Source: Oscillospiraceae bacterium (lineage in GTDB: Bacteria > Bacillota_A > Clostridia > Oscillospirales > Oscillospiraceae). From it: a stretch of 64,000 bases of DNA. The stretch is from the NCBI GenBank assembly GCA_017549325.1, contig JAFYVA010000017.1, positions 1 through 64,000 on the forward strand, read 5' to 3'. The translations under genes and the position numbers were made by a program. The notes beneath the pieces were generated by a model. It did not search any database. It was given only the letters and a program-made list of their open reading frames with translations, and was not told where the DNA came from. Of the stretch, positions 25,660 through 33,277 are shown in pieces; within the stretch, counting starts at the first letter, position 1; each line of letters opens with the position of its first letter.

Positions 25660-26586
25660 TTACTCCTTCACCAGCTCGGGCAGCTTGACGGCATCCTTAT
25701 AGGCGGCATACTCGGCGCGCTTGGCGGCGATGATGTCCTTGCCCTGTGCGGCCTTCATGTGGCCCTTGCGGATGTTGTTGTCATGCAGCTCCTGACCCCA
25801 GGGGCTCCAGCGGTTTTTGGCCATCTCCTCGGGGGTGAAGGCTACCTGCAGCTCGCCGTTCTCCCAGGACAGAGTGGCCTTGGTCAGGCACTGAGGGCAG
25901 TACCAGCCGTCAGCACGCTTTTCCAGAAATACGCTGTGGCAGTCGGGGCAGATGCCTGCGTCGCCGCGATAGGCGGGCGTCTGACCGTTGGCCTTCTCCA
26001 TCAGGGCGTCGGCCACATTTTCGCCCAGCTTGCGGATACGCGCCAGCATATCCTCTTCCAGCACGATGGCGCCTACGCTGGGAACGAAGTCGAAGTGGCA
26101 CTTGTCCACGATGGCCTCGTAGGCACCCACCAGCTCCATGGTGAGCATATTGGTGGTGCTGAGGGCGTAGTTGGTCCAGTCAGTGCCGCCCAGCGTGAAG
26201 GTAGCGCCCACCTTGAAGTTCTTATGCACCACATCGCGGTAGTTGCCGGAGGCGTGGAGCTTGTTCATAAAGCGCACCAGAATTCCCGGGGGCTGCAGGT
26301 TATAGGCGGGAGCCGAGACGATGATGGCATCGGCCTCACGCATCAGCTGCTCAATGAAATAGAAGTGGTCGCTGCCGGTCTTATGGACACAGCGGAAGTC
26401 CCAGTTGCCCTTGAGATGGTTGACCATGCACGTCTCGCAGCCCACACAGCTGCGGATCTCCGCCTCCTGCAGACGGACGAAGTTGCACTCGGCGCCGCAC
26501 TTGGCCTCGATGGCCTTGAAGGCTTCTTTCATCAAAATCTCTGTGTTGCCGTTCTTTCTGCCGCAGCAGATGCCCAGAACTTTCAT
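25660..26586 (-). CDS. NAD(P)H-dependent FMN reductase / flavodoxin-fold oxidoreductase with zinc ribbon
   Basis: A 308-residue soluble flavoprotein; ATG 26586 follows AGGAGG. The N-terminal fold begins MKVLGICCGRKNGNTEILM (phosphate loop for FMN) and has a Cys motif SCVGCETCMV and ADAIIVSAPAYNLQPP. Residues about 220-250 form a zinc-ribbon-like module (CPDCHSVF...WYCPQCLT), and a helical tail follows (WSPWGQELHDN, KRAEYAAYK). Related reductases act on quinones, nitro compounds or iron-sulfur targets. It is monocistronic. Confidence 0.85.
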   Translation of the reverse strand: MKVLGICCGRKNGNTEILMKEAFKAIEAKCGAECNFVRLQEAEIRSCVGCETCMVNHLKGNWDFRCVHKTGSDHFYFIEQLMREADAIIVSAPAYNLQPPGILVRFMNKLHASGNYRDVVHKNFKVGATFTLGGTDWTNYALSTTNMLTMELVGAYEAIVDKCHFDFVPSVGAIVLEEDMLARIRKLGENVADALMEKANGQTPAYRGDAGICPDCHSVFLEKRADGWYCPQCLTKATLSWENGELQVAFTPEEMAKNRWSPWGQELHDNNIRKGHMKAAQGKDIIAAKRAEYAAYKDAVKLPELVKE

Positions 26587-26655
26587 GGTGATATCCTCCT
26601 CTGAATTTCTCTGTATCAGTGCATCAAGGCCGCGCCTTGAATAACAGTTGTGTGT

Positions 26656-26684
26656 ATTGTATCTTTTTTTTGCACAAAAAGCAA
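26656..26684 (-). promoter_or_regulatory. Sigma-A promoter of the flavoprotein gene
   Basis: Minus strand: TTGCTT (26684-26679), 17-bp spacer, TACAAT (26661-26656). Confidence 0.68.
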
Positions 26685-26826
26685 CGGCAGGAGGCGCAAA
26701 TCGGCGTGTTGCACGGAGAAACATGGCCTTTTTTAGGAAAATCGTCGAAGCGCCGACATCCTTGCATAGGGCTGGTCCCGGTGGTTTGAATATCGCACCA
26801 AGTTTTGCCAGTAATGGAAAATTTTC

Positions 26827-26855
26827 TTGTGATTTACCATCTTTAGGTGTATAAT
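26827..26855 (+). promoter_or_regulatory. Sigma-A promoter of srtB
   Basis: TTGTGA (26827-26832) and TATAAT (26850-26855), 17-bp spacer, about 50 bases upstream of the ribosome site. Confidence 0.75.
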
Positions 26856-26910
26856 AACTTGGTATGTATCAAAGCTGCAAGGCAGCCCTTGTAATAAAGG
26901 AGATTTTCCC

Positions 26911-27807
26911 ATGACAAAAAGTGTTATCAAGCGTGTCATCGTGGCGATTTTGCTGTGCGTTCTCGTGTTCTCTGTTGCCAAGATCATTGCGTACTTCGAG
27001 CAGAAGGCAGCTGCAGAGCATATGCAGAGCGACATCATCCACGAGCATGTTACCCCTGAGAGTTCCGAAACTACCGACCCTGTCGTTTCTGAAGGCGAAG
27101 AGCAGCCCGATGAGCCTGTCGTATCTGAGGATGAGGAGCAGCCCGCCGATACTGATGATGAGACCGAGGAGCCTGCGGAGGAGCAGAGCGCTGCACCTAC
27201 CGTCTCTCAGGCACCCGTTACCACCGGCGGTTCTGCAGTAGCACCCGCCGACGGCAGTGACGGTGTCAGCGTGGATTTCGCCTCCCTGCGGGCACGCTAT
27301 CCCGATGTGGTGGGCTATATCTACAGCCCCGGCACCAGAATCCAGTACCCCATCGCCTATATGAGAAGCACCAATGACTTTTATCTCAACCGCGATCTGG
27401 ACGGAAACCTCAACGCCAACGGCAGTATTTTCATTGAGCATCTGTGTGATCCCAGCTTTGGCAACCAGAACACCATCATCTACGGTCACCACATGAAGTC
27501 CGGCTTGATGTTTGCCGATCTTTGCAAGTATAAGGATGCCTCTTACTATAACTCCCATCCCTATATCTACATCTATACCCCCACCCAGAACTACCGTCTG
27601 GATCTGTTTGCCGGCTTTGTCTGCGCCCATGATGATGAGGTCTTCGCCCTGTCTCTGAGCCAGGATCAGCTCGCCAGAATGGCAGCAAAGTCCACCTTCC
27701 GCTCCAATATCGGCATTCCCACAGGCAAGGTGGTATCCCTGGTCACTTGCTCCTACGAGTTCAGTAACGCCCGCTATGTGGTGGTCGGTCAGCTGAACCC
27801 CATGTGA
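26911..27807 (+). CDS. srtB: Class B sortase
   Basis: A 298-residue sortase. An N-terminal membrane anchor (VIVAILLCVLVFSVAKIIAYF) is followed by an unusually acidic, Pro/Glu/Ser-rich linker of about 80 residues (repeats of VVSE-EEQPDEP). The catalytic domain shows FDYL-like YLNRDLDGNLNANGSIF, His193 in IIYGHHMKSG, Cys280 in VSLVTCSYEF and Arg shortly after in SNARYVVVGQL; the CSYEFSNAR string is a class B hallmark. AAAGGAG precedes the ATG. It is distant from the pilus locus and has no LPXTG or NPXTG gene adjacent, so it probably serves the cell wall generally. Confidence 0.92.
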   Translation: MTKSVIKRVIVAILLCVLVFSVAKIIAYFEQKAAAEHMQSDIIHEHVTPESSETTDPVVSEGEEQPDEPVVSEDEEQPADTDDETEEPAEEQSAAPTVSQAPVTTGGSAVAPADGSDGVSVDFASLRARYPDVVGYIYSPGTRIQYPIAYMRSTNDFYLNRDLDGNLNANGSIFIEHLCDPSFGNQNTIIYGHHMKSGLMFADLCKYKDASYYNSHPYIYIYTPTQNYRLDLFAGFVCAHDDEVFALSLSQDQLARMAAKSTFRSNIGIPTGKVVSLVTCSYEFSNARYVVVGQLNPM

Positions 27808-27830
27808 TGTGTGACATCATTTGCATATGC

Positions 27831-27867
27831 AGCAGCACCCTTGGATTTTTCCAAGGGTGCTGTTTTT
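27831..27867 (+). terminator. Intrinsic terminator of srtB
   Basis: Perfect 14-bp stem AGCAGCACCCTTGG / CCAAGGGTGCTGTT with an ATTTTT loop and a T5 tail. Confidence 0.9.
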
Positions 27868-27907
27868 ACCATATTGTGTGATGAAATGGCTGCGACAGGT
27901 TGAACGC

Positions 27908-27936
27908 TTGCACAGGCGAAGGATTTCCTGTATAAT
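27908..27936 (+). promoter_or_regulatory. Sigma-A promoter
   Basis: TTGCAC (27908-27913) and TATAAT (27931-27936), 17-bp spacer; a GAGGAGG site and ATG 27968 follow. Confidence 0.76.
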
Positions 27937-27967
27937 GACTGTAACATCAACAGAGGAGGCCACACAG

Positions 27968-28588
27968 ATGAAAGTATTACTGCTCAACGGAAGCCCCAAG
28001 GCAAGCGGCAACACCGCGCTGGCACTGAGCGAGATGGAAACGGTATTCCTGCAGGAGGGGATCGAGGTGGAGACCGTACAGGTGGGCCATCTGGAGGTTC
28101 GCGGCTGTATGGCCTGCAACGGCTGCTTCAAAGATGACCGCTGCGTCATGGATGATATCGTCAATGAGATCGCCGAGAAGCTGCGGGAGGCAGATGGTAT
28201 GGTGGTGGGCAGTCCCGTGTATTTCGCCTCTGCCAACTCTACGCTGACGGCGGTGCTGGATCGCCTGTTTTACAGCGATGCTTCCGATAAGACTATGAAA
28301 GTAGGTGCATCTGTTGCCGTGGCGCGCCGCGGCGGCTGCTCTGCCACCTTCGATCAGCTGAACAAGTATTTCACCATCTGCGGGATGCCTGTGGCTTCCA
28401 GCCAGTACTGGAACAGTGTCCACGGCCGTAATCCCGGCGAGGCCGCCGAGGATGCCGAGGGCTTGCAGACGGTACGCACTCTGGCGCGGAATATGGCCTT
28501 CCTCATGAAGTCCATCGCGCTGGGTAAGGCGCAGTTCGGCCTGCCCGAGAAAGAAGAGAAGCGTCAGGTGACCAATTTTATCCGATAA
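27968..28588 (+). CDS. NAD(P)H-dependent FMN reductase-family flavoprotein
   Basis: A 206-residue soluble flavodoxin-fold enzyme. ATG 27968 matches the ribosome site and the family start MKVLLLNGSPKASGNTALAL (FMN phosphate loop). EVRGCMACNGCFKDDRCVMDD carries the Cys cluster common in the NADPH-dependent reductase / iron-sulfur flavoprotein relatives, and ADGMVVGSPVYFASANSTLT is the flavin-edge loop. Monocistronic. The substrate is unknown; quinone or azo/nitro reduction are typical of relatives. Confidence 0.87.
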   Translation: MKVLLLNGSPKASGNTALALSEMETVFLQEGIEVETVQVGHLEVRGCMACNGCFKDDRCVMDDIVNEIAEKLREADGMVVGSPVYFASANSTLTAVLDRLFYSDASDKTMKVGASVAVARRGGCSATFDQLNKYFTICGMPVASSQYWNSVHGRNPGEAAEDAEGLQTVRTLARNMAFLMKSIALGKAQFGLPEKEEKRQVTNFIR

Positions 28589-28706
28589 AAGCAATGGGTC
28601 GCTCCCCTTGGAGCGGCCCAACATATTCATCATACCACAGATAACGCGTCTTGTCTATTCGCAATCTATCCGATATTTATCGGAAAATCTTGTGTAGTAT
28701 TCCGTC

Positions 28707-28735
28707 TTGCAAAATGCGGATTTTGGGGTTATGAT
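28707..28735 (+). promoter_or_regulatory. Strong sigma-A promoter with no long gene downstream
   Basis: TTGCAA (28707-28712) and TATGAT (28730-28735), 17-bp spacer. The transcript would start near 28742 and meet a terminator at 28889-28908. Confidence 0.7.
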
Positions 28736-28762
28736 AAGACCACAACAAGGGAGCACAATCCC

Positions 28763-28789
28763 ATGAAATCCGTAGAAAGAAGAGGTTAA
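28763..28789 (+). CDS. Micro-ORF 1 of the small transcript (8 residues)
   Basis: ATG to TAA encoding MKSVERRG, preceded by AAGGGAG at normal spacing and ending five bases before the second micro-ORF. Translation is plausible but unproven. Confidence 0.3.
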   Translation: MKSVERRG

Positions 28790-28793
28790 GTAA

Positions 28794-28823
28794 ATGATGG
28801 AACCCACCTATTTCGTGGAGTAA
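28794..28823 (+). CDS. Micro-ORF 2 of the small transcript (9 residues)
   Basis: ATG to TAA encoding MMEPTYFVE, preceded by AGAGG. Its TAA (28821-28823) is the first part of the 5' arm of the following hairpin, so a ribosome at the stop would open that stem. This arrangement suggests a leader peptide. Confidence 0.4.
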   Translation: MMEPTYFVE

Positions 28824-28888
28824 CCCCTGAGCGTTGCAGTGAGTGGGCAACGGCTCGGGGGTTACTTCATTTCAGATGATCGTCGTAT

Positions 28889-28908
28889 GCGCCCATGGGC
28901 GCTTTTTT
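28889..28908 (+). terminator. Terminator of the small transcript
   Basis: GCGCCC / GGGCGC stem with a two-base gap (probably a smaller loop-closing stem in practice) followed by six T. It faces the end of the minus-strand GntR gene. Confidence 0.65.
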
Positions 28909-28915
28909 GTTGCCC

Positions 28916-29623
28916 TTACGCCTCGTAGATCTGCTGTGCACCGTTGATGGCCTCTCTGAGGTAGGCCTCGGTCCAGGCGATGGCGCCGTGCTTATCCCGA
29001 TCCAGCATGAGGCGGTAAAGACGCTCTACATTGTTGTACAGTGCCGCCACGCCGTATTTGCGGCAGAAGCGGATCCACAGTGCGGTGCAGGGTACCTTGA
29101 AAGAGGAGTAGATGAGAGGGAGGATGCTGTTGCCGCCGGTGAGGGTCATGCCGTGGTGGAAGCGGAAAGCCAGCTCTGCGGCCTGTGCCGGGACCGTTTC
29201 GTGTGCCAGTGCCTCCACAAATTCACCCAGTGCCTCCAGTTCCTGATCCGAGGCGTTCTCGATGGCGCGGGAGAGGGCCATCTGCTCCAAGCCCCAGCGA
29301 ACCTCCAGAATGGAGCGGATCTCGTCGTGAGCCAGCAGACCGCCGTTATAGTGCATGATGGCCATGAGCGTGTCCATGTTGCCGTGGCGGCGATAGTTGG
29401 CCACATAGTTGCCCTGCCGCGGACGCACCTCGACAAAGCCCTGGCGGGAAAGCTCGGCGATGCCGGAATTGACCACGGCGCGGCTCACATGCATCTGCTG
29501 ACACAGCTCCCGCTCAGAGGGCAGCTTCGTTCCAACGGGGATCTCGCCCGAGAGGATCATGTCCTGTAATTGCTGGACAAACAGTTCTTTCAAACTGGGG
29601 GCATACAGCCGTTCAAACTCCAT
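28916..29623 (-). CDS. GntR-family (FadR-like) transcription regulator
   Basis: A 235-residue regulator. ATG 29623 follows AAGGAGGG. The N-terminal winged HTH (LKELFVQQLQDMILSGEIPV, TKLPSERELCQQMHVSRAVV, GFVEVRPRQGNYVA) is a clear GntR domain; the all-helical C-terminal part (ILEVRWGLEQMALSRAIENA) is of the FCD/FadR type, which usually binds a carboxylic acid, often with a metal. Transcribed divergently from hypB, with matching TGGT-N3-ACCA sites just downstream of both transcription starts, so it likely represses itself and the hyp operon. Confidence 0.92.
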   Translation of the reverse strand: MEFERLYAPSLKELFVQQLQDMILSGEIPVGTKLPSERELCQQMHVSRAVVNSGIAELSRQGFVEVRPRQGNYVANYRRHGNMDTLMAIMHYNGGLLAHDEIRSILEVRWGLEQMALSRAIENASDQELEALGEFVEALAHETVPAQAAELAFRFHHGMTLTGGNSILPLIYSSFKVPCTALWIRFCRKYGVAALYNNVERLYRLMLDRDKHGAIAWTEAYLREAINGAQQIYEA

Positions 29624-29646
29624 GGAAACCCTCCTTAAAAATGCTG

Positions 29647-29657
29647 TGGTCATACCA
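29647..29657. promoter_or_regulatory. GntR/FadR-type operator, regulator side
   Basis: TGGT-CAT-ACCA, a perfect palindrome around a three-base centre matching the FadR-subfamily consensus, located just after the predicted start of the GntR transcript. Confidence 0.72.
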
Positions 29658-29671
29658 CATACCACAAAAGG

Positions 29672-29700
29672 AGTTTACCATATATACTCACCAAAAACAA
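29672..29700 (-). promoter_or_regulatory. Sigma-A promoter of the GntR gene
   Basis: Minus strand: TTGTTT (29700-29695), 17-bp spacer, TAAACT (29677-29672). Confidence 0.65.
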
Positions 29701-29725
29701 GAGGGAGTCTCTATATAATCTACTG

Positions 29726-29753
29726 AAAAATTGTCAATTTATTGACAATTTTT
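29726..29753. promoter_or_regulatory. Perfect palindrome resembling a Rex box, overlapping the hypB -35
   Basis: AAAAATTGTCAA and TTGACAATTTTT form a perfect inverted repeat around TTTA. The core TTGTCAA-TTTA-TTGACAA (29731-29748) has the length and spacing of the Rex consensus TTGTTAA-N4-TTAACAA with one symmetric change per half-site. Its right half is the -35 hexamer of the hypB promoter, so any protein bound here would block RNA polymerase. Confidence 0.5.
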
Positions 29754-29769
29754 CTTTTTGCGCTAGAAT
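29742..29769 (+). promoter_or_regulatory. Sigma-A promoter of the hypB operon
   Basis: TTGACA (29742-29747) and TAGAAT (29764-29769), 16-bp spacer; start near 29776. Confidence 0.75.
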
Positions 29770-29788
29770 ATACTCATAAAGATAGGTC

Positions 29789-29799
29789 TGGTATGACCA
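29789..29799. promoter_or_regulatory. GntR/FadR-type operator, hypB side
   Basis: TGGT-ATG-ACCA, about 13 bases after the hypB transcription start. Extended by CA, it is the exact reverse complement of the 13-base site on the regulator side (29645-29657). Confidence 0.75.
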
Positions 29800-29817
29800 C
29801 AGAGAGGAGCGATACCA

Positions 29818-30486
29818 ATGGATAAGGTTCGTGTTTTGGAGGTGAAGGAGAGCGTCTTTGCCAATAATAACGCCCGCGCCGATCTCTTGCGCGGCGAGCT
29901 GAAGGAAAAGGGCGTGTATCTGCTGAACCTGATGTCCTCCCCCGGATCGGGCAAGACCACCACACTGACGCGGCTCATCGAGGCGCTGAAAGGGGAGATG
30001 AACATTGCCGTTATGGAGGCGGACATCGACTCGGATGTGGATGCCCGTACCATTGCCGCCACGGGAGCCCGCGCCATTCAGCTCCACACCGGCGGTATGT
30101 GCCATCTGGATGCCGACATGACCCGACAGGGTCTGGAGGGCCTTGATGCCGCAGATGCCGATCTGGTGGTGCTGGAGAATGTGGGCAATCTGGTCTGCCC
30201 CGCCGAGTTCGATACCGGCGCGGTGAAGAACGCCGCCATCCTCTCGGTACCTGAGGGACACGACAAGCCCCTGAAGTATCCGTTGATGTTCCAGGTCTGC
30301 AGTGCCGTCATCATCAATAAGATCGATGTAGCCCCCTATTTCGACTTCGACATGGACAAGTGCACCGAGTATATCCGCATGCGTAACCCCGACGCCAAAA
30401 TCTTCCCCATCTCCGCCAAGACGGGTGAGGGCGTAGAGGCCGTGGCCGCATGGCTCAGAGAAGAAGTAACCAACTGGAAGAAATAA
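29818..30486 (+). CDS. hypB: Hydrogenase/urease nickel-incorporation GTPase HypB
   Basis: A 222-residue SIMIBI GTPase that delivers Ni to metalloenzymes together with HypA. Visible are Walker A PGSGKTT near residue 43, MEADIDSDVDA (switch region), the metal site around GGMCHLDADM (the usual Cys-His pair), the ENVGNLVCPAEFD segment with the second conserved Cys, NKIDVAPYFDFD (guanine recognition) and SAKTGEGVEA. It lacks the His-rich or CXXCGC N-terminal extension of some HypB, so it probably does not store Ni. First gene of the operon. Confidence 0.95.
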   Translation: MDKVRVLEVKESVFANNNARADLLRGELKEKGVYLLNLMSSPGSGKTTTLTRLIEALKGEMNIAVMEADIDSDVDARTIAATGARAIQLHTGGMCHLDADMTRQGLEGLDAADADLVVLENVGNLVCPAEFDTGAVKNAAILSVPEGHDKPLKYPLMFQVCSAVIINKIDVAPYFDFDMDKCTEYIRMRNPDAKIFPISAKTGEGVEAVAAWLREEVTNWKK

Positions 30487-30507
30487 AGGAGAGGAGAGCG
30501 AAGGAAT

Positions 30508-33276
30508 ATGGACGATTATCTGGCCGGGTTCGTGCCCGATTTCGTGGAAAACGAAGAGCCCCGTGAGATCATCTTGCAGCTGGGTAAGATGATCACCAAC
30601 CGCATCCCTGTAAAGCTGGGCTTCCAGAAGCTCAATAAGTACGATCCGGAGTATTGGGGTCTTTCTATGCTCCTGACGGATGAGATGGCCGAGGTGGCCC
30701 TGAAAATGGGTGTCCGTAAGCCCAAGACGCTGCCCGAACTGATGAAGCTCACCGGTATGAGTGAGGAAAAGCTGCAGCCTCTGCTGGATGAGATGTCTTT
30801 CATCGGCATCATCGAGTACAACTGGGAGAACCCCACCCGCACCAAGCAGTATGTGCTGCCTATGTTCGTCCCCGGCAGCGCCGAGTTCACCAACATGAAC
30901 GATACCGTTCTGGCCAAATATCCCGAGATGGGCCGTTTCTTCGAGCGCATGAGCCGTCTGCCTCTGGAGAAGGTGACACCCATGGTGCCTCCCGGAGGAG
31001 CCGGTATCGGTATGCACGTCATCCCCGTGGAGAAGGCCATCGAGGCGGAGAACACCTCCATTGACCTCGAGCACATCTCCCACTGGCTGGACAAGTACGA
31101 CGGCAAGTACGCCGCCTCTCCCTGTTCCTGCCGCAAGTCCCGCCAGACCTTCGACGAGGGATGCGCCGACGATCCCGAGGGATGGTGCGTGGCCGTGGGC
31201 GATATGGCCGACTATGTGGTGGAGACGGGCAAGGGCGGCCGCTACATCACCCGTGAGGAGGCGCTGGAGATCTTCCGTCAGGGTGAGGAGAACGGCTTTG
31301 TCCATCAGATCACCAACATCGATGGCGCCGATAAGATCTTCGCCATCTGCAACTGCAACATCAATGTTTGCTACGCCCTGCGTACCTCTCAGCTGTTCAA
31401 TACGCCCAACCTCTCCCGCAGCGCCTATGTGGCCCGTGTGGAGAAAAGCGATTGCGTCGCCTGCGGCAAGTGCGTGGAGGTCTGTCCCGCCGGTGCCGTG
31501 AAGCTGGGCCAGAAGCTGTGCACCAAGGACGGCAGCGAGGTACAGTATCCCCGTCATCCCCTGCCCTCCGAGCAGAAGTGGGGTCCCCATATGTGGGATG
31601 AGAACTACCGCGACAACAACCGCGTCAACTGCTACGAGACCGGTACTGCCCCCTGTAAGACCGCCTGCCCCGCCCATATCGCCGTGCAGGGTTATCTGAA
31701 GATGGCGGCGCAGGGTCGCTACACCGAGGCTTTGGCGCTGATTAAGAAGGATAATCCGCTGCCCGCCATCTGCGGCCGCATCTGCAACCGCCGCTGCGAG
31801 GATGCCTGCACCCGCGGCAGCATCGATCAGCCCATCGCCATCGATGAGGTGAAGAAGTTCATCGCACAGCAGGATCTCAAGGCTGAGACCCGCTTCATCC
31901 CCAAGAAGGTGGTTCCTTCCCTCAATGGCTTCTTCCCCGAGAAGGTGGCCATCATCGGTGCCGGCCCCGCAGGCTTAAGCTGCGCCTTCTATCTGGCTGA
32001 AAAGGGCTACAGCCCCGTGATCTTCGAGAAGAATGCGCGTCCCGGCGGTATGCTCCGCTACGGCATCCCCAGCTTCAAGCTGGAGAAGGATGTCATTGAT
32101 GCCGAGATCGATGTGATCCGCGCCATGGGCGTGGAGATCCGCTGCGGCGTGGAAGTGGGTAAGGATATCACCATTGAGCAGCTCCGCGAAGAGGGCTACA
32201 AGGCCTTCTACATCGCCATCGGCTGCCAGGGCGGCAGAATGGCCGGTATCCCCGGTGAGGATGCCGAGGGCGTCATGACCGCTGTGGATTTCCTGCGCAC
32301 CGTGGGTGGTGACGAGAGTTACAAGGTCTCCGGCCGCACCGTGGTGGTCGGCGGCGGCAATGTGGCCATTGATGTGGCCCGCAGCGCCCACCGCTGCGGT
32401 TCTGAGAGCGTCAGCATGTACTGCCTCGAGCCCCGTGACCGTATGCCCGCCTCCGAGGAGGAGATCGCCGAGGCAACCGAGGAGGGCGTTACCCTCAACT
32501 GCGGCTGGGGTCCCAAGGAGATCCTCACCGAGAACGGCAAGGTTCGCGGCATCGTCTTTAAGCGCTGCGTAAGCGTGTGGGATGCCGAAGGTCGCTTCAG
32601 TCCCAGCTATGATGACAACGATACCGTCACCGTGGAGTGCGAGCATGTGTTCCTCTCCATCGGCCAGAGCATCCAGTGGGGCGACCTCCTCGCCGGCACC
32701 AAGGTGGAGCTGGGCCGCGGTCAGGCGGCAGTGGCCGACAGCCTGACCTACCAGACCGGCGAGAGCGACATCTTCGTCGGCGGCGATGTCTACACCGGCC
32801 CCAAGTTCGCCATCGATGCCATCGCGGCAGGACGCGAGGGCGCCATTTCCATCCACCGCTTCGTCCAGCCTCACTCCAGCCTCACCATCGGCCGCAACCG
32901 CCGTCAGTTCATCGAGCTGGATAAGGACAACATTCTGGTGGAGCAGTATGACAACGCCTCCCGCCAGCGTCCCGGCACCGATGCGACGGTGGATGCCAAG
33001 ACCTCCTTCCGCGATGCCCGCCTCCCCTTCACCGAGGAGCAGGTCAAGACCGAGACTGCCCGCTGTCTCAGCTGCGGCGCCTCCGTCGTCGATCCCAACA
33101 AGTGCATCGGCTGCGGCGTCTGTACCACCAAGTGCGAGTTCAACGCCATTAAGCTCCACCGTGAGCGTCCCGAGTGCAGCACCATGATCCCCAGCGAGGC
33201 CAAGCTGAAGTACGTGTTGGGCAACGGTGCCAAACAGGCCCTGAAGATCAAGTTCAGCGGCAAGAAGGGCAAGTAA
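30508..33276 (+). CDS. Multidomain FAD / 4Fe-4S oxidoreductase (GltD-like core)
   Basis: A 922-residue soluble redox enzyme. Residues 1-200 include a winged-helix-like segment (TLPELMKLTGMSEEKLQPLL). Then come Cys-rich SPCSCRKSRQ near 205 and ICNCNINVCYA near 285, a ferredoxin motif CVACGKCVEVCPAG from 317, and a GltD-type Fe-S helical domain (PCKTACPAHIAVQGYL, ICGRICNRRCEDAC). The FAD domain has GAGPAGLSCAFYLAEKGY near 485, RPGGMLRYGIPSFKL, an NAD(P) site GGGNVAIDVAR near 615, and GGDVYTGPKFAIDAIAAGR. A second ferredoxin motif starts near 870 (CIGCGVCTTKCEFNA). It would shuttle electrons between NAD(P)H and ferredoxin or an unknown partner. Being sandwiched between hypB and hypA is unusual. 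Confidence 0.9.
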   Translation: MDDYLAGFVPDFVENEEPREIILQLGKMITNRIPVKLGFQKLNKYDPEYWGLSMLLTDEMAEVALKMGVRKPKTLPELMKLTGMSEEKLQPLLDEMSFIGIIEYNWENPTRTKQYVLPMFVPGSAEFTNMNDTVLAKYPEMGRFFERMSRLPLEKVTPMVPPGGAGIGMHVIPVEKAIEAENTSIDLEHISHWLDKYDGKYAASPCSCRKSRQTFDEGCADDPEGWCVAVGDMADYVVETGKGGRYITREEALEIFRQGEENGFVHQITNIDGADKIFAICNCNINVCYALRTSQLFNTPNLSRSAYVARVEKSDCVACGKCVEVCPAGAVKLGQKLCTKDGSEVQYPRHPLPSEQKWGPHMWDENYRDNNRVNCYETGTAPCKTACPAHIAVQGYLKMAAQGRYTEALALIKKDNPLPAICGRICNRRCEDACTRGSIDQPIAIDEVKKFIAQQDLKAETRFIPKKVVPSLNGFFPEKVAIIGAGPAGLSCAFYLAEKGYSPVIFEKNARPGGMLRYGIPSFKLEKDVIDAEIDVIRAMGVEIRCGVEVGKDITIEQLREEGYKAFYIAIGCQGGRMAGIPGEDAEGVMTAVDFLRTVGGDESYKVSGRTVVVGGGNVAIDVARSAHRCGSESVSMYCLEPRDRMPASEEEIAEATEEGVTLNCGWGPKEILTENGKVRGIVFKRCVSVWDAEGRFSPSYDDNDTVTVECEHVFLSIGQSIQWGDLLAGTKVELGRGQAAVADSLTYQTGESDIFVGGDVYTGPKFAIDAIAAGREGAISIHRFVQPHSSLTIGRNRRQFIELDKDNILVEQYDNASRQRPGTDATVDAKTSFRDARLPFTEEQVKTETARCLSCGASVVDPNKCIGCGVCTTKCEFNAIKLHRERPECSTMIPSEAKLKYVLGNGAKQALKIKFSGKKGK

Positions 33277-33277
33277 T

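Larger units (their letters stand above)
28742..28908 (+). ncRNA. Candidate small transcript (about 165 nt) with two micro-ORFs and two hairpins
   Basis: Between the promoter at 28707-28735 and a GCGCCC/GGGCGC-T6 terminator (28889-28908) there is no conventional gene. The transcript contains two short reading frames with ribosome sites, then a strong hairpin (28819-28866) pairing AGTAACCCC with GGGGTTACT plus inner TGAGC and GTTGC stems. The stop codon of the second frame lies inside the 5' arm of this hairpin, as in translation-sensing leaders, yet the next gene is on the other strand. It may be a stand-alone regulatory RNA or a leader whose downstream gene was lost. Confidence 0.5.
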
